Shown in pieces: positions 26,293 to 35,004 of a stretch of 64,000 nt of DNA. Origin of the DNA: Pseudomonas sp. CCC3.1 (GTDB lineage: Bacteria; Pseudomonadota; Gammaproteobacteria; Pseudomonadales; Pseudomonadaceae); assembly GCF_034347405.1 (NCBI RefSeq), contig NZ_CP133778.1, forward strand, positions 2,542,001 through 2,606,000. Direction: 5' to 3'. The notes beneath the pieces are model-generated. The model saw only the letters and a list, made by a program, of their open reading frames with translations. It made no database searches and was not told the origin of the DNA. Each line of letters starts with the position of its first letter. Within the stretch, counting starts at the first letter, position 1. The translations under genes and the position numbers were made by a program.

Positions 26293-27324
26293 ATGCGATC
26301 AATCAATAAGCGGCTATCAGGTTTGGCGCTTGCAGTGACCCTCTGTACAGGGGCACAGGTACAGGCGGCGGGTACTGTCACCTTCGCGGGCTGGGGAGGG
26401 GCGTTACAGGATGCCGAACGCACGGCTTATCTCAAGCCTGCGGAAAAGGCGCTGGGTATCACCATCAAGGAAGACAACATGGACGGCCTCGCGGCTGTGC
26501 GTGCGCAAGTGATGTCAGGCAAACCCAAGTGGGATGTGGTCGAACTGGCTTCCAATGATTGCGTGATGGCGCAAGAGCAGGGCCTGACTGAGCCGCTCGA
26601 CTACTCGGTGATCAGCACTGACGGCGTGGCTTCTAACTTCTACGGCAAAAACTGGATTGCCAGTAATGCCTATTCCACGGTGCTGGCCTGGGCAAATGAT
26701 GCGGCAAGCCCCGCGCCGAAAGACTGGAAAGCGTTCTTTGACCCTTCGGTGAAAGCCTCCCGCTCCATGTACCGCCAGCCTTACACCACGCTGGAACTGG
26801 CGTTGATCGCCGATGGTGTTTCTCCAAAGGCGCTGTACCCGCTGGATGTCGATCGTGCGTTCAAGGTGCTGGAGCGCATCAAACCGCAGGTGGTCAATTG
26901 GTGGCGCAGCGGCACGGACTCTGCACAGTTATTGCGCAGTCGTGAAGTGGATGCGCTGGCCATCTGGGCGTCGCGTGCCGATGAACTGAAGAAGTCCGGC
27001 GAGGATGTTAACTACACCTATGACCATGCGCTGGTGGATTACGACTGCGTGGTAGTGCCAAAAGGCGCACCCAACAAAGAACTGGCCATGAAGCTGGTCG
27101 CAGAAATCATGAAGCCCCATAGCCAGGCGACCCTGGTGACCTTGATTCCAAACCCGCCGATCAACGTCAAGGCGTACGACACCGGGATCATTCCTGCGGA
27201 CATGGCAGCCACCTTGCCGACGGCTCCCGCCAATATCGACAAAGTGGTGTTTTTTGATCCGGTCTGGTGGCAGTCACATCAAGCCGAGGTTCAGCGCCGT
27301 TTCGATGTATTCATTCAGAATTAA
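26293..27324 (+). CDS. PotD-like periplasmic substrate-binding protein (copy 1)
   Basis: A 343-residue extracellular solute-binding protein of the spermidine/putrescine type. A signal peptide (residues 1-24, ending VQA-AG) precedes the first strand VTFAGWGGALQDAERTAYL. The start at 26293 has an AGGAG site. It is closely similar over its whole length to the next gene (shared blocks such as EDNMDGLAAVRAQVMSGKP and DSAQLLRSREVD), so the two arose by tandem duplication. It is expected to deliver an amine or amino-acid-like ligand to the downstream ABC transporter. Confidence 0.9.
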   Translation: MRSINKRLSGLALAVTLCTGAQVQAAGTVTFAGWGGALQDAERTAYLKPAEKALGITIKEDNMDGLAAVRAQVMSGKPKWDVVELASNDCVMAQEQGLTEPLDYSVISTDGVASNFYGKNWIASNAYSTVLAWANDAASPAPKDWKAFFDPSVKASRSMYRQPYTTLELALIADGVSPKALYPLDVDRAFKVLERIKPQVVNWWRSGTDSAQLLRSREVDALAIWASRADELKKSGEDVNYTYDHALVDYDCVVVPKGAPNKELAMKLVAEIMKPHSQATLVTLIPNPPINVKAYDTGIIPADMAATLPTAPANIDKVVFFDPVWWQSHQAEVQRRFDVFIQN

Positions 27325-27337
27325 GAAGGCGGCGACT

Positions 27338-28372
27338 ATGACCAGTTTCAAGAAAAACCTGTTGCACGGCGCCGTTTTTGCTTCTCTGGCGTGGGGTGCA
27401 AGCTTCCCGGTTTTGGCTCAGAGCCTGACCTTTTCGGGCTGGGGCGGGGCCTTGCAGGACGCTGAGCGCAAAGCCTATCTCGAACCCGCCGCCAAGGCGC
27501 TGGGGGTGACCATCAAAGAAGACAACATGGACGGCCTGGCGGCGGTTCGTGCTCAGGTCATGTCGGGAAAACCCAAGTGGGACGTGGTGGAGTTGGGCAG
27601 CACCGAGTGTGCCCAGGCTCAGCAGGAAGGCTTGGCTGAGCCGCTGGACTACTCGGTGATTGATGCCTCCCACGTGGACCAATCCGTGGTCAGTAGCCAT
27701 TGGATCGCCAGTCACGCTTACGCCACCGTGGTGGCGTGGGCAGAAGACACCGGTGCACCTGTCGCGAAGAACTGGCAGCAGTTTTTCGACCCGAACGTTA
27801 AAGGTGCTCGCGCCTTATACCGCCAGCCGTGGCTGACCATGGAAGCCGCGTTGCTAGGCGACGGCGTCGCCCCCAAAGACCTGTATCCACTGGATGTCGA
27901 GCGGGCTATCAAAGTGCTCGATCGGATCAAGCCACAGGTCGTGAACTGGTGGAGCGCAGGCGCCGATTCGGCACAGTTGTTGCGTAGCCGTGAAGTTGAT
28001 TTTCTGGCGATCTGGAATGGCCGGGTCAACGAGGTCAAGGCCAGCGGTGACAAGGTCAACTACAGCTTTGATGGCGCCTTGTTGAGCCATGACTGCCTGA
28101 TCGTGCCCAAAGGCGCAGCGAACAAGGCACTGGCGATGAAGTTGATCGCCCAGATCATGAAGCCAGAGAGCCAGGCCACATTGGCAACGCTGATTCCGTA
28201 CTCCCCGGTGAACAGCCAGGCTTACGCGTTGCCGATTATTACCGATGAATTGGCGGCGCGGCTGCCAACGTCGCCGCAAAATATCAACAAAGTGGTCTCG
28301 GTGTCGCCCGAGTGGTGGGTCAAGAACCAGGAAGCGGTTCGCCAGCGGTTTGCCCTGTTCCTCGCTAACTAA
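27338..28372 (+). CDS. PotD-like periplasmic substrate-binding protein (copy 2)
   Basis: A 344-residue paralogue of the preceding gene, starting 13 bases after its stop with an AAGGCGG site. The signal peptide ends FPVLA-QS, then the mature protein opens LTFSGWGGALQDAERKAYLE. The two copies differ mainly in surface and pocket-lining stretches (for example the region after KWDVVEL: GSTECAQAQQEG here, ASNDCVMAQEQG in copy 1), which suggests different ligand preference while sharing one transporter. Confidence 0.9.
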   Translation: MTSFKKNLLHGAVFASLAWGASFPVLAQSLTFSGWGGALQDAERKAYLEPAAKALGVTIKEDNMDGLAAVRAQVMSGKPKWDVVELGSTECAQAQQEGLAEPLDYSVIDASHVDQSVVSSHWIASHAYATVVAWAEDTGAPVAKNWQQFFDPNVKGARALYRQPWLTMEAALLGDGVAPKDLYPLDVERAIKVLDRIKPQVVNWWSAGADSAQLLRSREVDFLAIWNGRVNEVKASGDKVNYSFDGALLSHDCLIVPKGAANKALAMKLIAQIMKPESQATLATLIPYSPVNSQAYALPIITDELAARLPTSPQNINKVVSVSPEWWVKNQEAVRQRFALFLAN

Positions 28373-28449
28373 GAAGTGGGGTGGGGTGCCTGTGGCGCCC
28401 CCTCTTCGAGAAAAAGGGCGCCAGACGTCCGAATGTGCCGAGTGTGAAT

Positions 28450-29532
28450 ATGTCCGAACACCATAAACTTTCGATGTCGATCGACATCGAAAAGCTGACC
28501 AAGACCTACGACAGTTTTGCTGCGTTGGATGATGTGTCGCTGTCGATCAAAAGCGGTGAATTCTTGTCGTTGCTGGGCTCCTCCGGCTCCGGCAAAACCA
28601 CGCTGTTGATGGCGCTGGCCGGGTTTGTTCGTCCCGATGCAGGCAGCATCCGTTTTGGCGGACGCGAGATGATCTTCGAGCCGCCGCACAAACGCGACGT
28701 GGGCATGATGTTTCAAAGCTACGCGTTGTTCCCGCACATGAACGTGTTTCAGAACGTCGCCTATCCGTTGAAGTTGCGCGGCTACAAACGTGCAGAGATA
28801 CGCCAGCGGGTTGAGCAGGCACTGGCGACTGTTGAGCTGGATCACTTGATCGAGCGCGGCATTACCGAGATGTCGGGCGGCCAGCGTCAGCGCATTGCGC
28901 TGGCCCGTGCGATTGTCTTCGAACCTAAAATCCTGTTGATGGACGAGCCGCTTTCAGCCCTCGACAAACGCCTGCGCGAAACCATGCAACTGGAGTTGCG
29001 GCGTCTGCACGAGCGTCTGGGCATGACTGTGGTCTATGTCACGCACGACCAGCGTGAAGCGCTGACCATGTCTGATCGGATCGCGGTCATGAGCAAGGGC
29101 CGGATTCGCCAGATCGATACCCCGGTAAATTTGTACGAGCGCCCGGCCAACCGTTTCATTGCCGAATTCGTCGGCGAGTCGTCCTGTCTGCCCGTGACCC
29201 TGGCTGGGGGGCAGGCGCTGTTTCAAGGGCGCCCAGTGCGCGGCGCTGCGGTATCCGCCGCAGTGAAGAACCCGAGCCTGGTGGTACGCCCGGAAAAACT
29301 GCAATTCGTCACGGCAGATGCCAGCGATTACAACCTGTTGCACGGCCATGTCACCGACGTGATCTTCCAGGGCGAAAGCCAATTGGTGCAGATCGATCTC
29401 GGCGAAGGCATGTCCGTGGCGATTCGTCGGCCAACCAACAGCTCCGCGAATAACCGCTTGCCTGCCCGTGGCGAGGCTGTGGTCCTGGGCCTGCATCTGC
29501 AAGACACACTGCTGGTGGGAGACGATCAATGA
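28450..29532 (+). CDS. ABC transporter ATP-binding protein (PotA-like)
   Basis: A 360-residue ATPase of the polyamine/opine/iron type. Walker A (GSSGSGKTT, residues 43-51), Q-loop (FQSYALFPHM), signature (MSGGQRQRIALARA, from residue 141), Walker B (ILLMDEPLSALD, from 161) and H-loop His in YVTHDQ are all intact. A C-terminal TOBE domain follows (SLVVRPEKLQF). The start at 28450 gives the conserved length; a longer frame from 28381 is open. It overlaps the first permease gene by 4 bases, so ATPase and permeases are co-translated. Confidence 0.92.
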   Translation: MSEHHKLSMSIDIEKLTKTYDSFAALDDVSLSIKSGEFLSLLGSSGSGKTTLLMALAGFVRPDAGSIRFGGREMIFEPPHKRDVGMMFQSYALFPHMNVFQNVAYPLKLRGYKRAEIRQRVEQALATVELDHLIERGITEMSGGQRQRIALARAIVFEPKILLMDEPLSALDKRLRETMQLELRRLHERLGMTVVYVTHDQREALTMSDRIAVMSKGRIRQIDTPVNLYERPANRFIAEFVGESSCLPVTLAGGQALFQGRPVRGAAVSAAVKNPSLVVRPEKLQFVTADASDYNLLHGHVTDVIFQGESQLVQIDLGEGMSVAIRRPTNSSANNRLPARGEAVVLGLHLQDTLLVGDDQ

Positions 29533-30410
29533 GCAGCGCCACTCTGGGGCCGCTCAATGCGCGCGGTCTGCGTAACGCGCAACGGCGTCAGCACTGGTTC
29601 CTTTTCGGGTCCGGGTTGCCTGCACTGTTGCTGGTGCTGCTGACGTTCGTTTTGCCGATTGGCTGGTTGTTCTGGCTGTCGCTGTTCAACGCCGATGGCC
29701 AACTGACCATAGAGAACTACACCCGGCTGCTGGAGCCGATCTATGTCCTGACCTTCGTGCAGACGTTCAAGATCGGCATGATTGTCACCGTCGCCTGCGT
29801 GCTGATAGGTTATCCCTATGCCTACTTCATGATCAAGGGGCCGCGCTGGCTGGCCAATCTGGCGATGGCGCTGTTGTTGGTGTCGCTATGGACGTCGTTG
29901 CTGGTGCGCACGTATGCCTGGCTGATCATTTTGCAGCGTCGCGGCATTGCCAATGAACTGCTGATGGGCCTGGGTATCACCGATGGGCCGCTGGCGCTGG
30001 TGCATAACCTGACCGGCACGGTTATCGGCATGGTGCACATCATGCTGCCGTTCATGATTCTGCCGTTGTACGCGGCGATGAAAAGCATCGACCCGATCTA
30101 CAGCCAGGCGGCCGCAGCGTTCGGTGCGTCACCATCGCGGGCTTTTCGCGATGTGTTTCTGCCGCTTTCGCGGCCGGGGCTGGCGGCAGGGGCGACGCTG
30201 GTGTTCGTCATCACGCTGGGCTTCTACGTGACCCCGGCGCTGCTGGGTGGCGGCAAGGTGCAGATGATCTCCATGCGTATCGAGAGCGACGTTTCGATGT
30301 ACGCCAACTGGGGGGCGGCTTCGTCGTTGGGTGTGGTGCTGCTGTTGGCCACCTTGTTGATGCTGTTTCTTGTCAAGAAAAGCGCGGGCCTCGGCCGGCG
30401 CAGCGAGTGA
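29529..30410 (+). CDS. ABC transporter permease (PotB-like)
   Basis: A 293-residue inner-membrane permease with six hydrophobic helices and the EAA-type coupling loop AAAFGASPSRAFRDVFLPLS just before PGLAAGATLVFVITLG. It starts in an ATGA overlap with the ATPase gene. PotB-like subunits pair with a PotC-like partner, here the next gene, to form the channel for the PotD-like binding proteins upstream. Confidence 0.92.
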   Translation: MSSATLGPLNARGLRNAQRRQHWFLFGSGLPALLLVLLTFVLPIGWLFWLSLFNADGQLTIENYTRLLEPIYVLTFVQTFKIGMIVTVACVLIGYPYAYFMIKGPRWLANLAMALLLVSLWTSLLVRTYAWLIILQRRGIANELLMGLGITDGPLALVHNLTGTVIGMVHIMLPFMILPLYAAMKSIDPIYSQAAAAFGASPSRAFRDVFLPLSRPGLAAGATLVFVITLGFYVTPALLGGGKVQMISMRIESDVSMYANWGAASSLGVVLLLATLLMLFLVKKSAGLGRRSE

Positions 30411-30414
30411 AATC

Positions 30415-31230
30415 ATGGTCCGACTCAAACAAAACCTGATGGCAGCCGTGCGCGGCTCCTGGCTGTACGTGCTGGTGTTGGCAACCATGATCTTCCTGGT
30501 ACTGCCCACGCTGATTGTGATCCCGATGTCGTTCTCTGATGCGCGCTACCTGAGCTTTCCGCCCAAGTCGTTCAGCATCGAGCCATTCCTCAAGTATTTC
30601 GAGTCACTGGAATGGCGCAGCGCCACGCAGGTCTCGCTGATCACCGCGTCGCTGGTCATGGTGCTGGCGACTACCCTGGGCACGGCCGCCGCGTACTCGT
30701 TGCATGTCACTCAATCGCGGCTGTCGGGCGTGCTGCGCGGGTTGCTGATGGCGCCGATGATTGTGCCGACGATTTTCATCGCCATTGGCTTGTTCTTCGT
30801 CTATGCCCGCTTTGACCTGAACAACACCATCCCGGGCTTGGTGCTGGCGCACACGCTGCTGGCCTTGCCTTATGTGGTGATCAACGTCAGTGCGGGGTTG
30901 CGCAGCTACGACATGACCCAGGAGCAGGCAGCCTGTATCCTCGGCGCCAGCCGGTTACGGGCGTTTTTCGACGTGACTTTGCCGCAAATCCGTTTTTCAG
31001 TGATTGCCGCTGCCATGTTCGCGTTTGCCATTTCCCTTGATGAGGCGGTGATTTCGCTGTTCATCAGTGGTGGCGACAGCTCCACGCTGACCAAGCGTAT
31101 GTTCAGCTCACTGCGCTCGGAGATCGATCCGCTGATTGCAGTGGTCGCCACGCTGATGACGTTGCTGTCGATCATCATGCTGTGCATCAGCATCATGGCG
31201 AAGCGCAAGGCCGGGAGGGCCGTTGAATGA
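30415..31230 (+). CDS. ABC transporter permease (PotC-like)
   Basis: A 271-residue permease with six hydrophobic helices and the coupling motif AACILGASRLRAFFDVTLPQ. The start at 30415 (MVRLKQN) lies 4 bases after the stop of the first permease; an earlier in-frame ATG would extend into that gene. It overlaps the following oxidoreductase gene by 4 bases, tying transport and catabolism into one transcript. Confidence 0.9.
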   Translation: MVRLKQNLMAAVRGSWLYVLVLATMIFLVLPTLIVIPMSFSDARYLSFPPKSFSIEPFLKYFESLEWRSATQVSLITASLVMVLATTLGTAAAYSLHVTQSRLSGVLRGLLMAPMIVPTIFIAIGLFFVYARFDLNNTIPGLVLAHTLLALPYVVINVSAGLRSYDMTQEQAACILGASRLRAFFDVTLPQIRFSVIAAAMFAFAISLDEAVISLFISGGDSSTLTKRMFSSLRSEIDPLIAVVATLMTLLSIIMLCISIMAKRKAGRAVE

Positions 31231-32708
31231 GTAGGGTCAACCTGCGCCTTGCACATGCCAGCACGCAGACGGTCGAATTTTTCTGGAACGGCCGAGCCTT
31301 GCAGGGGCGCCAGGGCGAGAGCCTGGCCGCCGCGCTGTTGGCCAATGGCATCAAAACGTTCGCCTGGACGCGTAAATCCCATCGTCCGCTGAGCTATTCA
31401 GGGAGCTACATTGCCGGGGTGCTGGCGCGGGTGGACGGGGTGCCGAACGTGCGCCTTGACCTGTTGCCGGTCACTGCCGGGGTGCGGGTCGAGATGCAGA
31501 ATTGCTGGCCAAGCCCGGCGTTCGATGTGCTGCGCCTGTCGCGGCTGATTCCCGCCAGTTGGATTCAGGGCGGGTTCGAGCACACGAACCTGGTGCCCAG
31601 CGGCACGGCACTGTTCCAGCGTTGGGAGGCGATGCTTGCTTTCCTCGCTGGGGTTGCCAAACCGGCTGAGCGTACGGGCGAAGTGACTGTGCCGCCGGGG
31701 CGCTACGTGAGTGCTGAGGTGCTGGTCATCGGCGGCGGCCCTGCGGGCTGCGCCATCGCCAATCAAGCCGCGAGTGCGGGGCGCAGCGTGGTGCTGGTCA
31801 CCCGGGGTCATGACCTGGGCCGATTCGCACACAGCGCGGGCCAGCCGCGACCTGTACTGGATGCGCGGGTACAGCGAGTGACTGGCGTTGAAGTGTTCGG
31901 CGCTTACCGCGAAGGCGAACTGCTACTTGGCGCGCCCCATGATCCCGCGCAAGGCGCTTTGGCGCTGGAGGCGGATGAAGTGGTGCTGGCCACTGGCCGT
32001 CGTACGTGCCCGCCGGTGATCCCTAACATGTGGCTGCCCGGTGTGATGGATGCGCGGTCGACGCTGATCATGGCCCATGAACAGGCTGTAGCACCCGGGG
32101 CGCAGGTGGTTGTGGTCGGCAACGGTGATGAGGCAGCCCTGGCCAGTCGTTTGCGTGAGTTAGGGGTGAATGTCGTGGCCGTGAAGCCGGTGACCGAACT
32201 GCGTCGGGTGATTGGCCGCCATGCCGTGACGGCGGCGATGTTTGACCAGCCTGTCACGTGCGACGCGCTGGTGCATGCCGGGCCGTGGCTGGTCGATGCC
32301 AGTCTGACCTTCCAAAGCCGCGCCGAGGGCTTGCTGCAATTGCGTGAACAACGCCAGAGCCGCTTGCGTCGTGTGGGTTCGTCGGCTGAGCCTGATCAAT
32401 TGTTGCCGGTGGCTGCAAGGTCTCGCTATCAGGCCTTGTTATGCCCGTGTTTCGACGTGTCTTGCCATGAAGTGGAGGCATTGATTGAGCAGGGCATTAC
32501 CGACCTTGAAGTGATCAAACGCCTGACCTCCTGTGGCATGGGGCCTTGTCAGGGCCAGCCGTGCTGGGACTTGCTGCGTGCGTTTGTCAGTGCCCGCAGC
32601 GGCATCCCGCTGGACATGCTGCCCCGACCAACGCTACGCCCGCCACGTCGTGCGCTGAGCGTTGCGCAAGCAGCGGGCCTTGCCGATGTGGTGGAGCCCT
32701 TGCAATGA
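31227..32708 (+). CDS. Sarcosine/opine-oxidase-like subunit: NAD(P)-binding flavoprotein with C-terminal [2Fe-2S] BFD-like domain
   Basis: A 493-residue fusion. The N-terminal 100 residues (GESLAAALLANGIKTFAWTR) match the ferredoxin-like domain of sarcosine oxidase alpha/opine dehydrogenase, but contain none of the four Cys of a plant-type ferredoxin. A flavin-binding core follows (VLVIGGGPAGCAIANQAASA, from about residue 165, with VVVVGNGDEAALASRL for NAD). The C-terminus has a BFD-like [2Fe-2S] site with Cys at about 406, 408, 441 and 446 (CPCFDVSC and CGMGPCQGQPC). Such subunits pair with a SoxB/OoxB-like amine-oxidising subunit, which is the next gene (ATGA overlap). It probably passes electrons from amine oxidation to the respiratory chain. 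Confidence 0.88.
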   Translation: MSRVNLRLAHASTQTVEFFWNGRALQGRQGESLAAALLANGIKTFAWTRKSHRPLSYSGSYIAGVLARVDGVPNVRLDLLPVTAGVRVEMQNCWPSPAFDVLRLSRLIPASWIQGGFEHTNLVPSGTALFQRWEAMLAFLAGVAKPAERTGEVTVPPGRYVSAEVLVIGGGPAGCAIANQAASAGRSVVLVTRGHDLGRFAHSAGQPRPVLDARVQRVTGVEVFGAYREGELLLGAPHDPAQGALALEADEVVLATGRRTCPPVIPNMWLPGVMDARSTLIMAHEQAVAPGAQVVVVGNGDEAALASRLRELGVNVVAVKPVTELRRVIGRHAVTAAMFDQPVTCDALVHAGPWLVDASLTFQSRAEGLLQLREQRQSRLRRVGSSAEPDQLLPVAARSRYQALLCPCFDVSCHEVEALIEQGITDLEVIKRLTSCGMGPCQGQPCWDLLRAFVSARSGIPLDMLPRPTLRPPRRALSVAQAAGLADVVEPLQ

Positions 32709-33874
32709 ACAACCTGAACCCTTTACCTGCTCAGGCCTCGATCATCATCGTTGGCGCAGGCATTCAAGGCCTGTCGCTGGCCTTCAACCTGGCTGAACTG
32801 GGCGTGCGTGACATTGTGGTGCTCGACGCCGGTTACTGGCAGGGCGGCGCTTCGGGGCGCAACGGCACGCTGATTCGCGGCGCATTCAGCTCACCGGAAT
32901 GGACGCGCTTTTTCGCCCATTCGTGCAGCCTGTGGCAGGGCTTGTCCAAGCGTCTGGGCGAGAACGTCATGTACTCGCGCCGGGGCTACACCATGATCGG
33001 CGAGCGCAGCAGCACGGCAGCGTTGCTCGATCGCACGCTTGACGTGCACCGGGCCTGCGGCATCAACTCCAGCCTGCTGAGCGCTGCGCAACTGCGCGAC
33101 GTGCTGCCAGCCCTGGCACACGAGCGCGTCAGCGCTGCGCTGCACCTGCCCGACAGTGGCGTCGCGCCGCACCATGCCGCGATGTATGCCTATCGTCAGG
33201 CCTGCGTTGCCCGTGGGGTGAGCATTCATTACCGCACCGAAGTCAGTGCCATCGACCGCAGTGCCGGGCGCGTCTCGGGTGTACGGGTGGGCGATCAGCG
33301 GCTGCGCACCGACACGCTGGTGTTGGCCGGTGGTGCCGAAAGCAACCGCCTGGCGCAACTGGCCGGTGTGCCGCTGGACGGTTACCCGATGCGCCTGGAA
33401 GCCATGGCGCTGGAACCGATGCGGCCATTGATAGGACCTGCGGTGGCGCTGCTGGATCGCCTTTGCTACATGCACCAGACTGCGCGCGGCGAAGTGGTGG
33501 GTGGCGCAGAAGTGGCCGAGCGCCCGCAAAACACCTTGAATGCCGACGTGCCAGTGATGGCCGCGACAGCCAAGGCGTATCTGCAAATGTTCCCTCAACT
33601 GGGGCATGCCCGTATCTTGCGGCAGTGGGCCGGGCTGGTGCACATCTCCAAGGATTTCGGGCCGCTGTTGGGCGCCCACCATGACCTGCCCGGATTGTTC
33701 GTCAGTGCGGGCTGGTGTTACGGCCACGCGGGCGCTCCGGCGGCCGGAGAGTTACTGGCCAAGGCCATTGTCAGCGGCCAAGTCGACGAACGCATGCGTC
33801 CGTTCGCGGTAGACCGATTTACACGCAACCAGCCGGTCGTAGAACCCGGCATTGTATTGAGTCATTTTGAATAA
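32705..33874 (+). CDS. FAD-dependent amine-oxidising subunit (SoxB/OoxB-like)
   Basis: A 389-residue DAO-superfamily protein. The FAD site starts IIIVGAGIQGLSLAFNLAEL near residue 12, followed by VVLDAGYWQGGASGRNGTLI; the C-terminal GWCYGHAGAPAAGELLAKAI closes the flavin pocket. The start at 32705 overlaps the previous stop by 4 bases. This pairing resembles opine or D-hydroxyproline dehydrogenases and heterotetrameric sarcosine oxidases, which oxidise a secondary amine to an imine. With the PotD-like proteins it indicates an imported N-substituted amino compound; the exact substrate is not readable. Confidence 0.88.
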   Translation: MNNLNPLPAQASIIIVGAGIQGLSLAFNLAELGVRDIVVLDAGYWQGGASGRNGTLIRGAFSSPEWTRFFAHSCSLWQGLSKRLGENVMYSRRGYTMIGERSSTAALLDRTLDVHRACGINSSLLSAAQLRDVLPALAHERVSAALHLPDSGVAPHHAAMYAYRQACVARGVSIHYRTEVSAIDRSAGRVSGVRVGDQRLRTDTLVLAGGAESNRLAQLAGVPLDGYPMRLEAMALEPMRPLIGPAVALLDRLCYMHQTARGEVVGGAEVAERPQNTLNADVPVMAATAKAYLQMFPQLGHARILRQWAGLVHISKDFGPLLGAHHDLPGLFVSAGWCYGHAGAPAAGELLAKAIVSGQVDERMRPFAVDRFTRNQPVVEPGIVLSHFE

Positions 33875-33941
33875 CGAACAGCGCTTGATCCCTGATAAGC
33901 ACCGTGATTGATATGCCTAGCGGCAAAATAAGGAAACAACC

Positions 33942-34733
33942 ATGAGTTCCCTAGAAGACTCGCCACTGTTCATTACTGCTCTGTCCAAAGGGCTATCACT
34001 GCTGACGGCCTTTCGCGCCGGGCGCCCGAGCATGAGCCTGATTGAACTGGCCGAAGCGACGGGGCTGAACAAAAGTGCCGTACAACGTTCAGCCTTCACC
34101 CTTGAAGCGCTGGGCTACTTGTACAAAGACCCGGTCACCAAGCGTTTTCGCCTGGCCCCCAAATCCCTCGACCTTGGCACCGGTTATTTGCAAACCAGCG
34201 AGCTGATCGAACGCGCCAACCCGTACTTGCATGAACTCAACCGCGACGTTGAAGAAAGCTGCAACCTGCTTGAGCCTTGTGCGCTGGACATGCTCTACGT
34301 CGCGCGCTTCCCCAGCCACAAGCAAATCTCGATTCACATGCCACTGGGGCGCCACCTGCCGATGTATTGCACCTCGGCTGGCCGTGCTTACCTGGCCGCA
34401 CTGCCGCCAAGCGAGGCCGATGCCATTCTGATTGCCTCCGAGCGTCGGGGTTACACAGCCAGTACCGTCACTGACCTGGATCAGTTGCGCGCCATTGTCG
34501 CCGAGGCCCGCAGTGAAGGTTATGCCTACGCCCAGGAAGAATATTATGCCGGTGACATCAGCGTCGCCGCTGCGGTGGTCAATGCTGATGGCTATCCGCT
34601 GGGGGCGGTCAATATTTCGGTGCCGTTCAGCCGCTGGAGCCTCGACGATGCGCGCAAGCAACTGGCGCCAAAAGTGATCAACACCGCACGGACCATCGCA
34701 AGCGCGACACGCAGCTTGCGCCCTGTGGGCTAA
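33942..34733 (+). CDS. IclR-family transcriptional regulator
   Basis: A 263-residue IclR regulator. The N-terminal winged helix (LIELAEATGLNKSAVQRSAF) is followed by the effector domain (YVARFPSHKQISIHMPLGRH, LPMYCTSAGRAYLAALPP). An AAGGAAACAACC site supports the start. It closes the amine-uptake operon on the same strand and is probably its local regulator; a REPIN follows before the next transcription unit. Confidence 0.92.
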   Translation: MSSLEDSPLFITALSKGLSLLTAFRAGRPSMSLIELAEATGLNKSAVQRSAFTLEALGYLYKDPVTKRFRLAPKSLDLGTGYLQTSELIERANPYLHELNRDVEESCNLLEPCALDMLYVARFPSHKQISIHMPLGRHLPMYCTSAGRAYLAALPPSEADAILIASERRGYTASTVTDLDQLRAIVAEARSEGYAYAQEEYYAGDISVAAAVVNADGYPLGAVNISVPFSRWSLDDARKQLAPKVINTARTIASATRSLRPVG

Positions 34734-34820
34734 CCCTTTTAACCCCATAACCACTGCTGCGGGTTTAGCCCTGATGCCAGCCAGTTAAGCGAACGCTGTT
34801 TCAAGTGCTGCGAGAAATCT

Positions 34821-34907
34821 GTGGGAGTCTGGCTTGCCAGCGATGGTAGCGATGCGGTCTTGACGGTCAGACCGTGCCATTACCATCGCTGGCAAGCCAG
34901 CTCCCAC
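34821..34907. repeat. REPIN of the GTGGGAGCTGGCTTGCC family
   Basis: The left arm GTGGGAGTCTGGCTTGCCAG plus CGATGGTA (34821-34848) returns inverted at 34881-34907, ending CAAGCCAGCTCCCAC. The inner loop holds a second short hairpin (GACGGTCAGACCGT). A common Pseudomonas REP pair, different in sequence from the ones at 4.8 and 24.5 kb. Confidence 0.92.
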
Positions 34908-35004
34908 AAGGGGCATGCATGACTTAACTGACTTGTATCAGGCCGAGTTCACGGTATAGGTGCCGCTTTGCCCGATATTCGGGTGTTTATCTCTGGAGAG
35001 AGCG

